Assembly (NCBI RefSeq): GCF_003515775.1
Contig: NZ_QWEI01000001.1
Coordinates: 926,692-990,691 of the forward strand
Direction of reading: 5' to 3'
Length of the DNA stretch: 64,000 bases
Source of the DNA: Ureibacillus yapensis
GTDB taxonomy: Bacteria > Bacillota > Bacilli > Bacillales_A > Planococcaceae
How positions within the stretch are numbered: the first letter of the stretch is position 1; every line of letters begins with the position of its first letter. This document shows, piece by piece, positions 50,396 through 58,396 of the stretch. The position numbers were made by a program, and so were the translations under genes. The notes beneath the pieces were generated by a model that saw only the letters and a program-made list of their open reading frames with translations, searched no databases and had not been told where the DNA came from.

Positions 50396-51142
50396 TTATT
50401 CAACGGCTTTAACAATCGGCCAAATTCGCACTTCCGCTTTTTTAGCGTAATGTAAAAGGGGTTGCTCGCTCGCCGGCTCAATATTCAGGCTGGATAATAG
50501 TGTATTTTCATGAAATTCTGCCTCTGCTTTTTCCAGCAGCCATGGATGATGCAAAATATCCGCGCGCAGCACAATGCCTTTGCTAACCGTATAAAGACAA
50601 TATCGCTCAACAAGCCAATCTTCCAGTGATCCTTTTTCAGCCAAGGATGGTGAAGAAATCGACTTATAATGGCATAACAACTGAGCTCCTCGCTTCTTCT
50701 CGCTTTCAAAAATAATAAAATCCTTCACATTCTTATAGTTCATATTCATATAGAAATAGGGCAATTGAAAAGCTATTTTTGCCCCATATGCCGCCAGCCA
50801 ATTCCCGGCTGCCAAACTGAAAAAGTAAATACCCGGCTTTCCATTCAGCGTCACGTAAGTGCGGATATTGAATCCCGGAAAATTGGCCATTCCCGGAACA
50901 GGCGGCATCCCTCTTAAGTGCATCGCGCTCGTGAAATAAGGAACAATCGTCACCCAGCATACGCCATCATATGTATCCAACGGGAGTTGTTCCGGAACCA
51001 ATTTCTCCAAAATTTCTTTTTTCACAGGATAATGCGCAAACAAAATATCATTCCATGTTTGCTTCATTACCCATGGGAGGTTAGTCAGCGGCTTTTGTTT
51101 GTCTTTTAAGTTGCTTCTATTTAACTTAGGCTGTGCAAGCAC
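50396..51142 (-). CDS. YqjF-family protein (DUF2071)
   Basis: A 248-residue soluble protein; LPWVMKQTWNDILFAHYPV, GVCWVTIVPYFTSAMHLRG and NIRTYVTLNGKPGIYFFSL match the DUF2071/YqjF family, of unknown function. It starts with GTG after GAGGTGATCTCAG. It lies 43 bp downstream of the old-yellow-enzyme gene and is probably in its operon. A terminator follows. Confidence 0.85.
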   Translation of the reverse strand: MLAQPKLNRSNLKDKQKPLTNLPWVMKQTWNDILFAHYPVKKEILEKLVPEQLPLDTYDGVCWVTIVPYFTSAMHLRGMPPVPGMANFPGFNIRTYVTLNGKPGIYFFSLAAGNWLAAYGAKIAFQLPYFYMNMNYKNVKDFIIFESEKKRGAQLLCHYKSISSPSLAEKGSLEDWLVERYCLYTVSKGIVLRADILHHPWLLEKAEAEFHENTLLSSLNIEPASEQPLLHYAKKAEVRIWPIVKAVE

Positions 51143-51185
51143 CTGAGATCACCTCATCAAAACCCTATTGTCAATCAACTGTCAA

Positions 51186-52307
51186 CTAAACTCCCGGGAA
51201 CCAGCCAGGTACATGTAAAATACGATCCCAAAGCGGGTCAGGGATTACTAATTCTTGTTGTTTTCCTTTATCCACTTTTGTGATAATTTCCTCTTCTTTG
51301 CCTTCCTCAATCTTTTCCACCCAGTCTGGGTCGATGATTAACTCTCGACCCAACGCCAACAGCGGCACTCCCGATTCAAATGCTTTCCGTGCATCTTCTG
51401 CCGTGTAAATTGACCCTACACCGATTAAAGGAACACGCCCGTTTATTTTTTCGAGTAAATAGTCAATGCGCGTTCTTGAGGTATCTTCTACTCCCCTTCT
51501 TGGCGTCGAGAAAAAGTCATTCAAGGATACATGCAAATAATCCAGTCCCTTATCGGCCAACACATCTACCAAGGCCAGGGTATCAGCCATTGTGATGCCT
51601 TGTTCCTCCGGTTCTTCAGGAGAAAAACGATAACCTACAATAAACGAAGAATCGCCATGCTTCTCAGCAGCACTTTTCACTTGGTCGACCACCGCTAAAG
51701 GAAAAGCCATGCGTTTTTCCAACGTTCCTCCAAAACGGTCTTCACGGCGATTGGAATGGGCGGAGAAGAATTGCTGAATCAGATAGCCGTTCGCTCCATG
51801 AATTTCTACTCCATCATAGCCTGCTTCAATCGCGCGGCGAGTTGTTTCGCCAAATGCCTCGATGATTTCTTCGATTTCACTTTCCGTAAGCGGCCTAGGT
51901 TTTTTGCTGTTGCTTGTTGCAGGTACATCACTGGCGCTTACAATTTCACCATTCGGTACTAATTCTTCGGGGCTTTGTGTCCCGCCATGGTAGATTTGCA
52001 ATATCGCTTTTGCGCCCTGCTCTTTAATTGCTGTTGCTATTTTCTTCATGCTTGGTATAAACTCATCATCGTAACCGGCAAATTGGCCAGGGAATCCTTT
52101 TCCGTTTGGCGTTACATAAATGCAGGCAGTCACCACCATACCAAGGCCTTTTGAGCGCCGTGCATAATAATCTGCTTCTGCATCGGTCACCGTTCCATCA
52201 TCGTTGGATGAATAATTTGTCATCGGCGCCATGACAAGCCGATTTTTAAGCTCTACTCCATTCGGCAATGTATATGGTGAAAATAATTCTTTATACTGTT
52301 CTTTCAT
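51186..52307 (-). CDS. NADH:flavin oxidoreductase, old yellow enzyme family
   Basis: A 373-residue FMN-dependent TIM-barrel enzyme: LKNRLVMAPMTN, QIYHGGTQS, the active-site GVEIHGANGYLIQQF, SNRREDRFGG and GVGSIYTAEDA are OYE hallmarks. It reduces activated alkenes or quinones with NAD(P)H; the in vivo role may be electrophile detoxification, consistent with doxX close by. GGGAGGAAAACAAAG fixes the start at 52307 rather than 52328. Confidence 0.9.
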   Translation of the reverse strand: MKEQYKELFSPYTLPNGVELKNRLVMAPMTNYSSNDDGTVTDAEADYYARRSKGLGMVVTACIYVTPNGKGFPGQFAGYDDEFIPSMKKIATAIKEQGAKAILQIYHGGTQSPEELVPNGEIVSASDVPATSNSKKPRPLTESEIEEIIEAFGETTRRAIEAGYDGVEIHGANGYLIQQFFSAHSNRREDRFGGTLEKRMAFPLAVVDQVKSAAEKHGDSSFIVGYRFSPEEPEEQGITMADTLALVDVLADKGLDYLHVSLNDFFSTPRRGVEDTSRTRIDYLLEKINGRVPLIGVGSIYTAEDARKAFESGVPLLALGRELIIDPDWVEKIEEGKEEEIITKVDKGKQQELVIPDPLWDRILHVPGWFPGV

Positions 52308-52394
52308 CTTTGTTTTCCTCCCTAGCATTTTTGGACCTCAACATTTTCAATCTACCCTTTTTTAAGGCTTTTATCGAAAATAAAGCATAAAAAG

Positions 52395-52613
52395 TTATTC
52401 TTCATTAGATTTCTCATTTTTCGAATGGATATATTTCTGTACGATTAATCCTGCATTAAAAACTGAAACAATCATCACAAGGTAAAAAAGTAACCTAGGT
52501 AAAGCGAATTCTCCCTCGAAGGTAAAGTCCGTATAATTAAAAGAATTGATAACAAAGCTTAAAGCTACAAGAATCGATAAAATAAGTTCACCTGCAGATG
52601 TTTTTTTCACCAC
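52395..52613 (-). CDS. small two-helix membrane protein, unknown
   Basis: About 72 residues: hydrophobic segments at about 8-24 and 38-58 and a charged tail (HSKNEKSNEE). It starts with GTG preceded by GGAGGAG and lies 20 bp downstream of the tag gene, so it is probably co-transcribed. I do not recognise a family. A longer frame to 52715 would overlap tag extensively and lacks a ribosome site. Confidence 0.6.
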   Translation of the reverse strand: MVKKTSAGELILSILVALSFVINSFNYTDFTFEGEFALPRLLFYLVMIVSVFNAGLIVQKYIHSKNEKSNEE

Positions 52614-52633
52614 TAACAAATCTCCTCCATTGT

Positions 52634-53200
52634 TTATTTGGTATGAGAAGGATGACAGAAACAGTCCAATATATGGTCGTTCACCATTCCAACTGCCTGC
52701 ATGTAGGAATAGCAAATGGTACTTCCGACAAATTTGAACCCTTCTTTTTTTAACGCTTTGCTCATCCTATCACTTATTTCCGTTGTGACAGGGACTTCCG
52801 CCATGGACTTCCACTTATTGATGATAGGCTGATGATCTACAAAGCTCCATATGTAATTGGAAAAGGAACCATACTCCTTTTGAATACGCAGAAAATTTCC
52901 GGCATTCGTTACCACACTTTGTATTTTTAGCTTATTGCGAACAATCCCTGGATTTTCTTTTAACGATTGCACTTTTTCTTCGGTGTATCCTACAATCTTT
53001 TCGGCATCGAAATGGTCAAACGCTTCCTGATAGTTTTCCCTTTTTTGCAAGATTGTCCACCAACTAAGTCCCGCCTGTGCCCCTTCCAGGCACAGCATTT
53101 CAAAAAGCTTCCGGTCGTCATAAACCGGAACTCCCCATTCCTTGTCGTGGTACTCCATGTACAGCGGCTCTTTCGTTACCCAATCACATCGCTTTGGCAT
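52634..53200 (-). CDS. tag: DNA-3-methyladenine glycosylase I
   Basis: A 188-residue helix-hairpin-helix glycosylase closely matching Escherichia coli Tag: CDWVTKEPLYMEYHDKEWGVP, MLCLEGAQAGLSWWTILQKR, LSKALKKEGFKFVGSTICYS with the MQAVGMVNDHILDC end. The zinc snap residues (Cys near the start, His17-type, and the His/Cys in NDHILDC) are present. It excises 3-methyladenine from alkylated DNA. A TTG 12 bases upstream is a possible alternative start; the ATG is 53200. Confidence 0.93.
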   Translation of the reverse strand: MPKRCDWVTKEPLYMEYHDKEWGVPVYDDRKLFEMLCLEGAQAGLSWWTILQKRENYQEAFDHFDAEKIVGYTEEKVQSLKENPGIVRNKLKIQSVVTNAGNFLRIQKEYGSFSNYIWSFVDHQPIINKWKSMAEVPVTTEISDRMSKALKKEGFKFVGSTICYSYMQAVGMVNDHILDCFCHPSHTK

Positions 53201-53302
53201 AATACAGCTCAATTCCTTTACATTAATTTATATTGCAGCACTAAGCATACTATAAATTTTTATACGACTTATTATTGCCATTTGTTTCAAAAACTCTTTC
53301 TT

Positions 53303-53349
53303 AAGCAAAAAAAAGAGCGCATATGATAAAAATCACATACACGCTTTTG
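53303..53349 (-). terminator. terminator downstream of the DHA2 pump gene
   Basis: On the minus strand AGCGTGTATGTGAT pairs with ATCATATGCGCT and is followed by T8. It lies about 200 bp past the pump gene, beyond the repeat element. Confidence 0.75.
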
Positions 53350-53422
53350 GGAATCACAAATTCTTGGATGGTTCGAACGGTTATTGTATTCTCTTTTTCA
53401 AAAAAATCGAATTATAGAACAG

Positions 53423-53543
53423 TGTCTAGCTCCAGCGCCCAGCCCCTCGAGGTCGCTTCAGTCCCTCGGTCGAAAGCTGAAAAGATGCTTTCGATTCGGG
53501 CCTTCCAGCGCTTGTCGGGGCTAAGCAGGGCGCTTGCGCTTTT
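53423..53543. repeat. Bacillaceae-type intergenic palindromic repeat, copy 2
   Basis: Runs from TGTCTAGCTCCAGCGCC to GGGCGCTTGCGCTTTT. The outer arms AGCGCCCAGCCCC and GGGGCT...AGGGCGCT pair, and an inner hairpin CGAAAGC/GCTTTCG occupies the centre. In opposite orientation it matches the ends of the element at 26229-26406. I recall near-identical elements in many Bacillus and Geobacillus intergenic regions. It would be transcribed with the 3' end of the pump mRNA. Confidence 0.8.
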
Positions 53544-53550
53544 ATTATTA

Positions 53551-54963
53551 CTATTGTTTTTTCGGATTTTTTACAAGCAGTGATGCAATGAAAATCAGAA
53601 CCGCTATTCCTGCGATAAACACAAACGCATGTTGTGTACCTGCAGCCAGCATTTCCGTAACACTTCCAGTCGGGTTTTCAGCCATGAAGCTTTTTTGGCC
53701 TGCCGTGAATAAAGTAATTGCGATTGCTGTACCGGCAGCACCGGCAACTTGGTTCAATGTGTTCATCGCCGCGGCGCCATCCGCATAAAATTCGCGCGGC
53801 AAGTTGTTCATCGCGTTTGTTTGTGACGGCATCATAACAAAAGAAATACCGAAGAAGAAAATAATAAACGCTACGATAACCAGCCATTTCGGTGTTGTGG
53901 CAGATAACGTTAAGGCAAAGATCAATGCGCCAATGACGACAAAGATTGCACCAAACATAACCAAACCTTTTGCACGGCCGCCGGATTTATCAAACAATCC
54001 ACCTACAATCGGAGCTAAAATAACGTTTACTGCATTACCTGGCAATAAAATTAAGCCTGCAACAGCGGCAGTAACCAATAATGCACCTTTTAGGTAAATC
54101 GGCAACAGGATTCCCGCCGCCAAAATTGTTAAAATTCCCAAGAACATTATAATCGTTCCCAATGTAAACATTGGAATTTTAAATACGCGCAAGTTGATCA
54201 TTGGTTGTTCCATTTTCATCTGACGGACTGAGAATAAAATTAATGCAACAATACCAACGACAGCCGGTACCCATACCACTGCAGATGTTAGCGCATTTTC
54301 AGCCATCATGCTTAATGCATAAATCACACCGCCGAATCCGATAGTAGATAATAGAATGGATAAAATATCAATTCCTGGTTTCGTGATTTCTGATGTATTG
54401 TCCATTTTGGAAGAACCAAATACCAATAACACAACGTAAAATAAAGCAACAATCCAGAAAATCCAGTTCCAGCTAAGCGCTGAAATAATGAACCCGGCGA
54501 TTGTTGGACCAATCGCTGGAGCAGTCGTAATAACCAGCCCCATAACACCCATAACAACACCGCGTTTGTTCACCGGGAAAATCATTAAAACAACGATATT
54601 CATGACGGGAATTATAATACCGGTGCCGATTGCCTGTACAATCCGTCCAAGCAGCAATATTGTAAAGTTTGGCGATAGAGCAGCAAGCAATGCACCGATT
54701 AATGACAAAATCAAGCCTGCCACCACTAACTGTCTCGTTGTGAACCAGCGTACCAAAAATGCCGAAATTGGAACTAAAATTGCCAATACCAATAAGTAAC
54801 CTGTCGTCAACCATTGAGCAATTGGCGCGGTTACCGAAAATTCATCCATAATATTTGTTAGTGCCATGTTCAATGCAGTTTCGCTGAATAACCCGATAAA
54901 TGCACCGGCCATGAGAACGAAGGCCATCAATTTAGGGCTTCTTACTTTTATTTGTGCTTCCAT
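53551..54963 (-). CDS. MFS efflux transporter, DHA2 family (EmrB/LmrB-like)
   Basis: A 470-residue, 14-helix-type drug:H+ antiporter. SETALNMALTNIMDEF and QWLTTGYLLVLAILVPISAF near the start and the motif C segment VMGLVITTAPAIGPTIAGFI (about 135-154) identify the exporter subgroup. It lies 13 bp downstream of a TetR gene, the same layout as lmrA-lmrB of B. subtilis, which confers resistance to lincomycin and puromycin when derepressed; drug range here is unknown. GAAGAGGAGATTTTT precedes the ATG. Confidence 0.9.
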   Translation of the reverse strand: MEAQIKVRSPKLMAFVLMAGAFIGLFSETALNMALTNIMDEFSVTAPIAQWLTTGYLLVLAILVPISAFLVRWFTTRQLVVAGLILSLIGALLAALSPNFTILLLGRIVQAIGTGIIIPVMNIVVLMIFPVNKRGVVMGVMGLVITTAPAIGPTIAGFIISALSWNWIFWIVALFYVVLLVFGSSKMDNTSEITKPGIDILSILLSTIGFGGVIYALSMMAENALTSAVVWVPAVVGIVALILFSVRQMKMEQPMINLRVFKIPMFTLGTIIMFLGILTILAAGILLPIYLKGALLVTAAVAGLILLPGNAVNVILAPIVGGLFDKSGGRAKGLVMFGAIFVVIGALIFALTLSATTPKWLVIVAFIIFFFGISFVMMPSQTNAMNNLPREFYADGAAAMNTLNQVAGAAGTAIAITLFTAGQKSFMAENPTGSVTEMLAAGTQHAFVFIAGIAVLIFIASLLVKNPKKQ

Positions 54964-54976
54964 AAAAATCTCCTCT

Positions 54977-55540
54977 TCATTTCGAGATGGTGTGAGGCAA
55001 CACTTGATTAATGCGTTGAAGAGGCTCGCTTGTATTCTTCGTTAAACAAAGCATCATCCCACCTTCAATCGAAGCGGTCATCAGCAATGAAATTGAATTT
55101 GCCATGTCACTTGAAAAACCATCATCCACGAGCTTTTTGACATAAATATATTGTATTTTTTCATAAAGCTCTGCACATGCATGACGGACCGGTTCACTTA
55201 AGGAGGCCATTTCGCTTACGATACTGCTGAATGTATATCCGGTCAGTGTCCCTTCTTTTTCAAAGTTGACGATCATTTTTTCAATCATTGCAGTGGCTGC
55301 TTCCCTGGTAGTTGGATACTGGGCGAAAATCTGTTCAATATCTGTCGTGATTGCTTCATTCAAGGACTTCAAACAAGCAATAAGCAATTCCTCTTTTCCC
55401 TGGGGAAAGTGATGATACAATGCGCCTTTTGAAATATTGCATGTTTTTAAGATCTCGTTCAATCCCACGCCCATATAACCCTTTTGCTGAAAAAGGGTTG
55501 TGGCGACCTCAATAATCAGCGCTTTCGTTTCATTAACCAT
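54977..55540 (-). CDS. TetR-family repressor of the efflux pump (LmrA/YxaF-like)
   Basis: A 187-residue regulator with the helix-turn-helix at about 22-48 (GVGLNEILKTCNISKGALYHHFPQGKEELL), a signature of the LmrA/YxaF branch, and an all-helical ligand domain. It is first gene of the operon with the pump and probably represses itself through the site at 55555-55574. AGGAGGTTAACA precedes the ATG. Confidence 0.9.
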   Translation of the reverse strand: MVNETKALIIEVATTLFQQKGYMGVGLNEILKTCNISKGALYHHFPQGKEELLIACLKSLNEAITTDIEQIFAQYPTTREAATAMIEKMIVNFEKEGTLTGYTFSSIVSEMASLSEPVRHACAELYEKIQYIYVKKLVDDGFSSDMANSISLLMTASIEGGMMLCLTKNTSEPLQRINQVLPHTISK

Positions 55541-55554
55541 TGTTAACCTCCTAC

Positions 55555-55574
55555 CAAACCAACTGGTCTGTTTG
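55555..55574. promoter_or_regulatory. operator for the TetR regulator (LmrA-box-like)
   Basis: An imperfect 20-bp palindrome with outer arms CAAAC/GTTTG and a GACCAG core read on the minus strand, like the AGACCRGTC element of LmrA/YxaF boxes. It lies 15 bp before the tetR start, overlapping its promoter. Confidence 0.6.
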
Positions 55575-55862
55575 TAACTATAGCAAATAAATTTTTGTTA
55601 ATGTAAGGATTTTTTGTAGTGTAATATAGTACCAACGTTCACACTTCAGACACATTTTTGGATGTATTTATATAAAATCCGTTTGCTTTATTATTGCTTT
55701 ATCAGCTTCTCAAAAGCGCTTACAATCCATATCTGGCAAAAGTCAGGATGAAGTCAAGAGCAATAAGTAGTTTTTTATTAAAAAAGTGATGAATCACCCA
55801 TTAAAGAATAAATCTATGTTCTACAGGGTAACCTTTCAGAAGAAAAACCAGGAGGGACGCGC

Positions 55863-56069
55863 ATGTTCGAAAAAAAATTAGCCCTTCATGAAACGATGGA
55901 ATTTCATGAAGTGATCAACCTTATGACCACTAGTTTACTGAAATCAAAGCTAAGCCAAGGTGTCGTATTCGACCAGGATTTACGGGCATTATTGGACAAA
56001 AACGTAAAACTGACAACACCTGCCCTAACCGCCATGCTCAAACTTTATTCCAACTCGGAAATCGAATAA
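55863..56069 (+). CDS. small spore-coat-associated protein (YraG-like)
   Basis: 68 residues, mostly helical, with LALHETMEFHEVINLMTTSLLKS near the N-terminus, paralogous to the protein at 11982-12170. It is first of a coat - coat - dehydrogenase set that matches the yraG-yraF-adhB order of B. subtilis. Presumably expressed in the mother cell during sporulation. CCAGGAGGGACGCGC precedes the ATG. Confidence 0.7.
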   Translation: MFEKKLALHETMEFHEVINLMTTSLLKSKLSQGVVFDQDLRALLDKNVKLTTPALTAMLKLYSNSEIE

Positions 56070-56083
56070 TTGGAGGTAATGAT

Positions 56084-56446
56084 ATGAAGGACTACTTAGA
56101 TCCCCACCACTCGGTTGGAATGCCGGAACTTACGGATGCCGGGGTTGCTTTGGAATTATTATTATCCCTGAAAACAGGCGTACGCACGCTCTCCATTGCC
56201 TTAACCGAAACGGCATCCCCTTCCTTGCGAAAAATCATTAAAACCCAGCTGGATGCAATGATTGATTTGTATTCCGAAACTTCGGAACTGATGATGAAAA
56301 AAGAATGGTTGAAGCCGTTTGATCTGGACAAACAAAAAGAACTTGATATACGCTCTGCCCAAAATGCGATTGACATCGCCCAACTCGATCTATTCCCTGA
56401 AAATATGAACCGAAAAGGCATGTTCCCTACTCCACCGCAAAAATAA
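56084..56446 (+). CDS. CotF-family spore coat protein (YraF-like)
   Basis: 120 residues: DAGVALELLLSLKTGVRTLSIALTETASPSLRKIIKTQL (about 20-60) followed by a second helical pair and WLKPFDLDKQKELD. It has the CotF/ferritin-like helical fold and no repeat tail, unlike its relative at 12182-12709. It is co-transcribed between the YraG-like gene and adhB; TTGGAGGTAATGAT precedes the ATG. Confidence 0.82.
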   Translation: MKDYLDPHHSVGMPELTDAGVALELLLSLKTGVRTLSIALTETASPSLRKIIKTQLDAMIDLYSETSELMMKKEWLKPFDLDKQKELDIRSAQNAIDIAQLDLFPENMNRKGMFPTPPQK

Positions 56447-56472
56447 CAATATAGTTAAGAGGAGTTTTTAAA

Positions 56473-57609
56473 ATGAAAGCTGTTACGTATCAAGGCATAA
56501 AAAACGTAGAAGTAAAGGAAGTAAAGGATCCGAAGATTACAAAAGAAGATGATATTATTGTTAAATTAACGACTACCGCCATTTGTGGATCGGATTTGCA
56601 TTTGATTCACGGGATGATTCCGAATCTCGGCGAAGATTATATTATTGGGCATGAGCCCATGGGAATTGTTGAAGAGGTTGGAAAAGGTGTGACGAAGCTT
56701 AAAAAAGGAGACCGCGTCATTATCCCATTTAACGTTGCATGCGGGGAGTGCTGGTATTGCAATAACCACTTGGAGAGCCAGTGTGATAATTCCAATCTTA
56801 ATGGCGAGATGGGCGCATATTTTGGCTATTCCGATACAACCGGCGGATTTCCGGGAGGCCAAGCCGAATATATGCGCGTCCCCTATGCCAATTTCACGCC
56901 CTTTAAAATACCGGACAATAGTGAAGTGAAAGATGAAAGTCTGGTGCTGCTCGCCGATGCCGCAGCTACGGCTTACTGGAGCGTAGATAATGCGGGAGTT
57001 AAGCCCGGCGATACAGTGGTAATTCTGGGTTGCGGTCCGGTTGGGTTGCTCGCACAAAAATTCGCCTGGCTAAAAGGGGCGGAACGGGTCATCGCTGTGG
57101 ACTATATCGGCTATCGTTTAAAACATGCGAAGCGGACCAACAATGTGGAAATTGTTAACTTCGAGGACCACCAAAACTGTGGCGAATATTTAAAAGAAAT
57201 AACAAAAGGCGGAGCGGACGTTGTCATCGACTGTGTGGGAATGAGCGGCAAGATGACTCCTCTCGAGTTCCTGGCAAGCGGGATAAAGCTGCAAAGCGGT
57301 GCGATGGGTGCCCTTGTCACGGCAACCCAGGCAGTAAGAAAAGGCGGAACGATTCAGGTGACGGGTGTATACGGCGGCCGTTATAATGCATTTCCTATGG
57401 GCGACATATTCCAGCGAAATGTTACGCTTAAAACCGGACAAGCCCCGGTCATTCACTATATGCCCTTCCTTTATAACTTAATCGCGGAAGGAAAAGTGGA
57501 TCCAAGCGATATTATCACTCATGTTCTACCGTTGGATAAAGCAAAACACGGTTATGAAGTTTTTGACACCAAACAAGAAGATTGCATTAAAGTGGTATTA
57601 AAACCATAA
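56473..57609 (+). CDS. adhB: zinc-dependent alcohol dehydrogenase (AdhB-like)
   Basis: A 378-residue MDR dehydrogenase. Catalytic zinc ligands are Cys38 (ICGSDLH) and His60-Glu61, and structural zinc ligands Cys90, Cys93, Cys96 and Cys104. NAD binding is at VVILGCGPVGLLAQ (about 182-195) with AVDYIGYR. Length and sequence agree with B. subtilis AdhB, encoded in the same order behind CotF-like genes, so a role linked to sporulation is likely although the alcohol or aldehyde substrate is unknown. AAGAGGAGTTTTTAAA precedes the ATG. Confidence 0.9.
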   Translation: MKAVTYQGIKNVEVKEVKDPKITKEDDIIVKLTTTAICGSDLHLIHGMIPNLGEDYIIGHEPMGIVEEVGKGVTKLKKGDRVIIPFNVACGECWYCNNHLESQCDNSNLNGEMGAYFGYSDTTGGFPGGQAEYMRVPYANFTPFKIPDNSEVKDESLVLLADAAATAYWSVDNAGVKPGDTVVILGCGPVGLLAQKFAWLKGAERVIAVDYIGYRLKHAKRTNNVEIVNFEDHQNCGEYLKEITKGGADVVIDCVGMSGKMTPLEFLASGIKLQSGAMGALVTATQAVRKGGTIQVTGVYGGRYNAFPMGDIFQRNVTLKTGQAPVIHYMPFLYNLIAEGKVDPSDIITHVLPLDKAKHGYEVFDTKQEDCIKVVLKP

Positions 57610-57618
57610 CGATAGGAG

Positions 57619-57657
57619 CAGGTACTTTGTCATTTGCAAAGTACCTGTTTTTAATTT
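57619..57657 (+). terminator. terminator of the coat-adhB operon
   Basis: CAGGTACTTTG and CAAAGTACCTG flank a 7-nt loop, followed by TTTTTAATTTTT. Confidence 0.9.
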
Positions 57658-57715
57658 TTAAATGCATACACTCTACTAAATTGGCAAGTAGTATGTTAAC
57701 TTATCAAAAAACAAG

Positions 57716-57776
57716 TTGACACAAATTGGTTTTTTATTTATATTTTACGTTAACAGACTATTAGAATTTGGTTAAC
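57716..57776 (+). promoter_or_regulatory. bioY promoter with BirA operator
   Basis: TTGACA (57716-57721) and TATATT (57739-57744) are 17 bp apart. Two GTTAAC palindromes (57749-57754 and 57771-57776) lie 22 bp apart over the start site and match the Firmicutes BirA box (GTTAAC-spacer-GTTAAC with flanking TTGG/ACAA). A third GTTAAC is at 57695. Biotin-loaded BirA should repress the operon. Confidence 0.88.
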
Positions 57777-57793
57777 AAAAAGAGGAGGCCATT

Positions 57794-58384
57794 ATGGAAA
57801 CAGTATCTAAAGCTCAATCATGGCGTACAGTCGACATGGTATATAGCGCTATATTTGCGACCTTGATGATGATTGGTGCAAATATTACAGCTTTCGCACC
57901 ATTTCTTACAGTCGGCGGTGTACCGATCACATTGCAAACATTTTTTGCAATCCTTGCCGGGCTGATTTTAGGCAGCAAAAAAGGCGCCATTGCCTGTACG
58001 GTGTATATGCTGATTGGATTAGCGGGCGCGCCGGTTTTTGCAGGGTTTAAAGGTGGATTTTCAATGATTTTAGCCCCAACATTCGGATTTATCGTTTCGT
58101 TTATACTCTGTGCTTTTGTCGCAGGATTAATCGTAGAGCGGTTCAAAACGCGAAAATTTTATATTATTGCAGCTCTGGTTGCAACTATCATCAACTACCT
58201 ATTTGGTACAAACTGGATGTATTTTGCTTACAAAAATTGGTTTGCAGCACCGGAAGGATTTTCATACAGCATGGCTTGGTTATGGATGATTCCGCCAATG
58301 CCAAAGGATATTGTGCTTGCCATTTTTGCTGGCATACTTGCTTACCGTCTTCAAAAAGCCTTAAAAATCTTGCCAATAAAGTAA
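57794..58384 (+). CDS. bioY: biotin transporter BioY
   Basis: A 196-residue S-component of an energy-coupling-factor transporter with six membrane helices. FLTVGGVPITLQTFFAILAG is the family signature; YMLIGLAGAPVFAGFKGG and TNWMYFAYKN lie in the substrate region. It imports biotin, alone or with a shared ECF module encoded elsewhere. AGAGGAGGCCATT precedes the ATG. It is first gene of the BirA-regulated pair with bioB. Confidence 0.95.
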   Translation: METVSKAQSWRTVDMVYSAIFATLMMIGANITAFAPFLTVGGVPITLQTFFAILAGLILGSKKGAIACTVYMLIGLAGAPVFAGFKGGFSMILAPTFGFIVSFILCAFVAGLIVERFKTRKFYIIAALVATIINYLFGTNWMYFAYKNWFAAPEGFSYSMAWLWMIPPMPKDIVLAIFAGILAYRLQKALKILPIK

Positions 58385-58396
58385 AGGGGTCATAGT

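Noticed and set aside
55707..55722. cre-like sequence upstream of the coat-adhB operon
   Set aside because: The AAGCGCTTACAA part fits but the conserved TG of the left half is missing, and the distance to the gene is about 140 bp.
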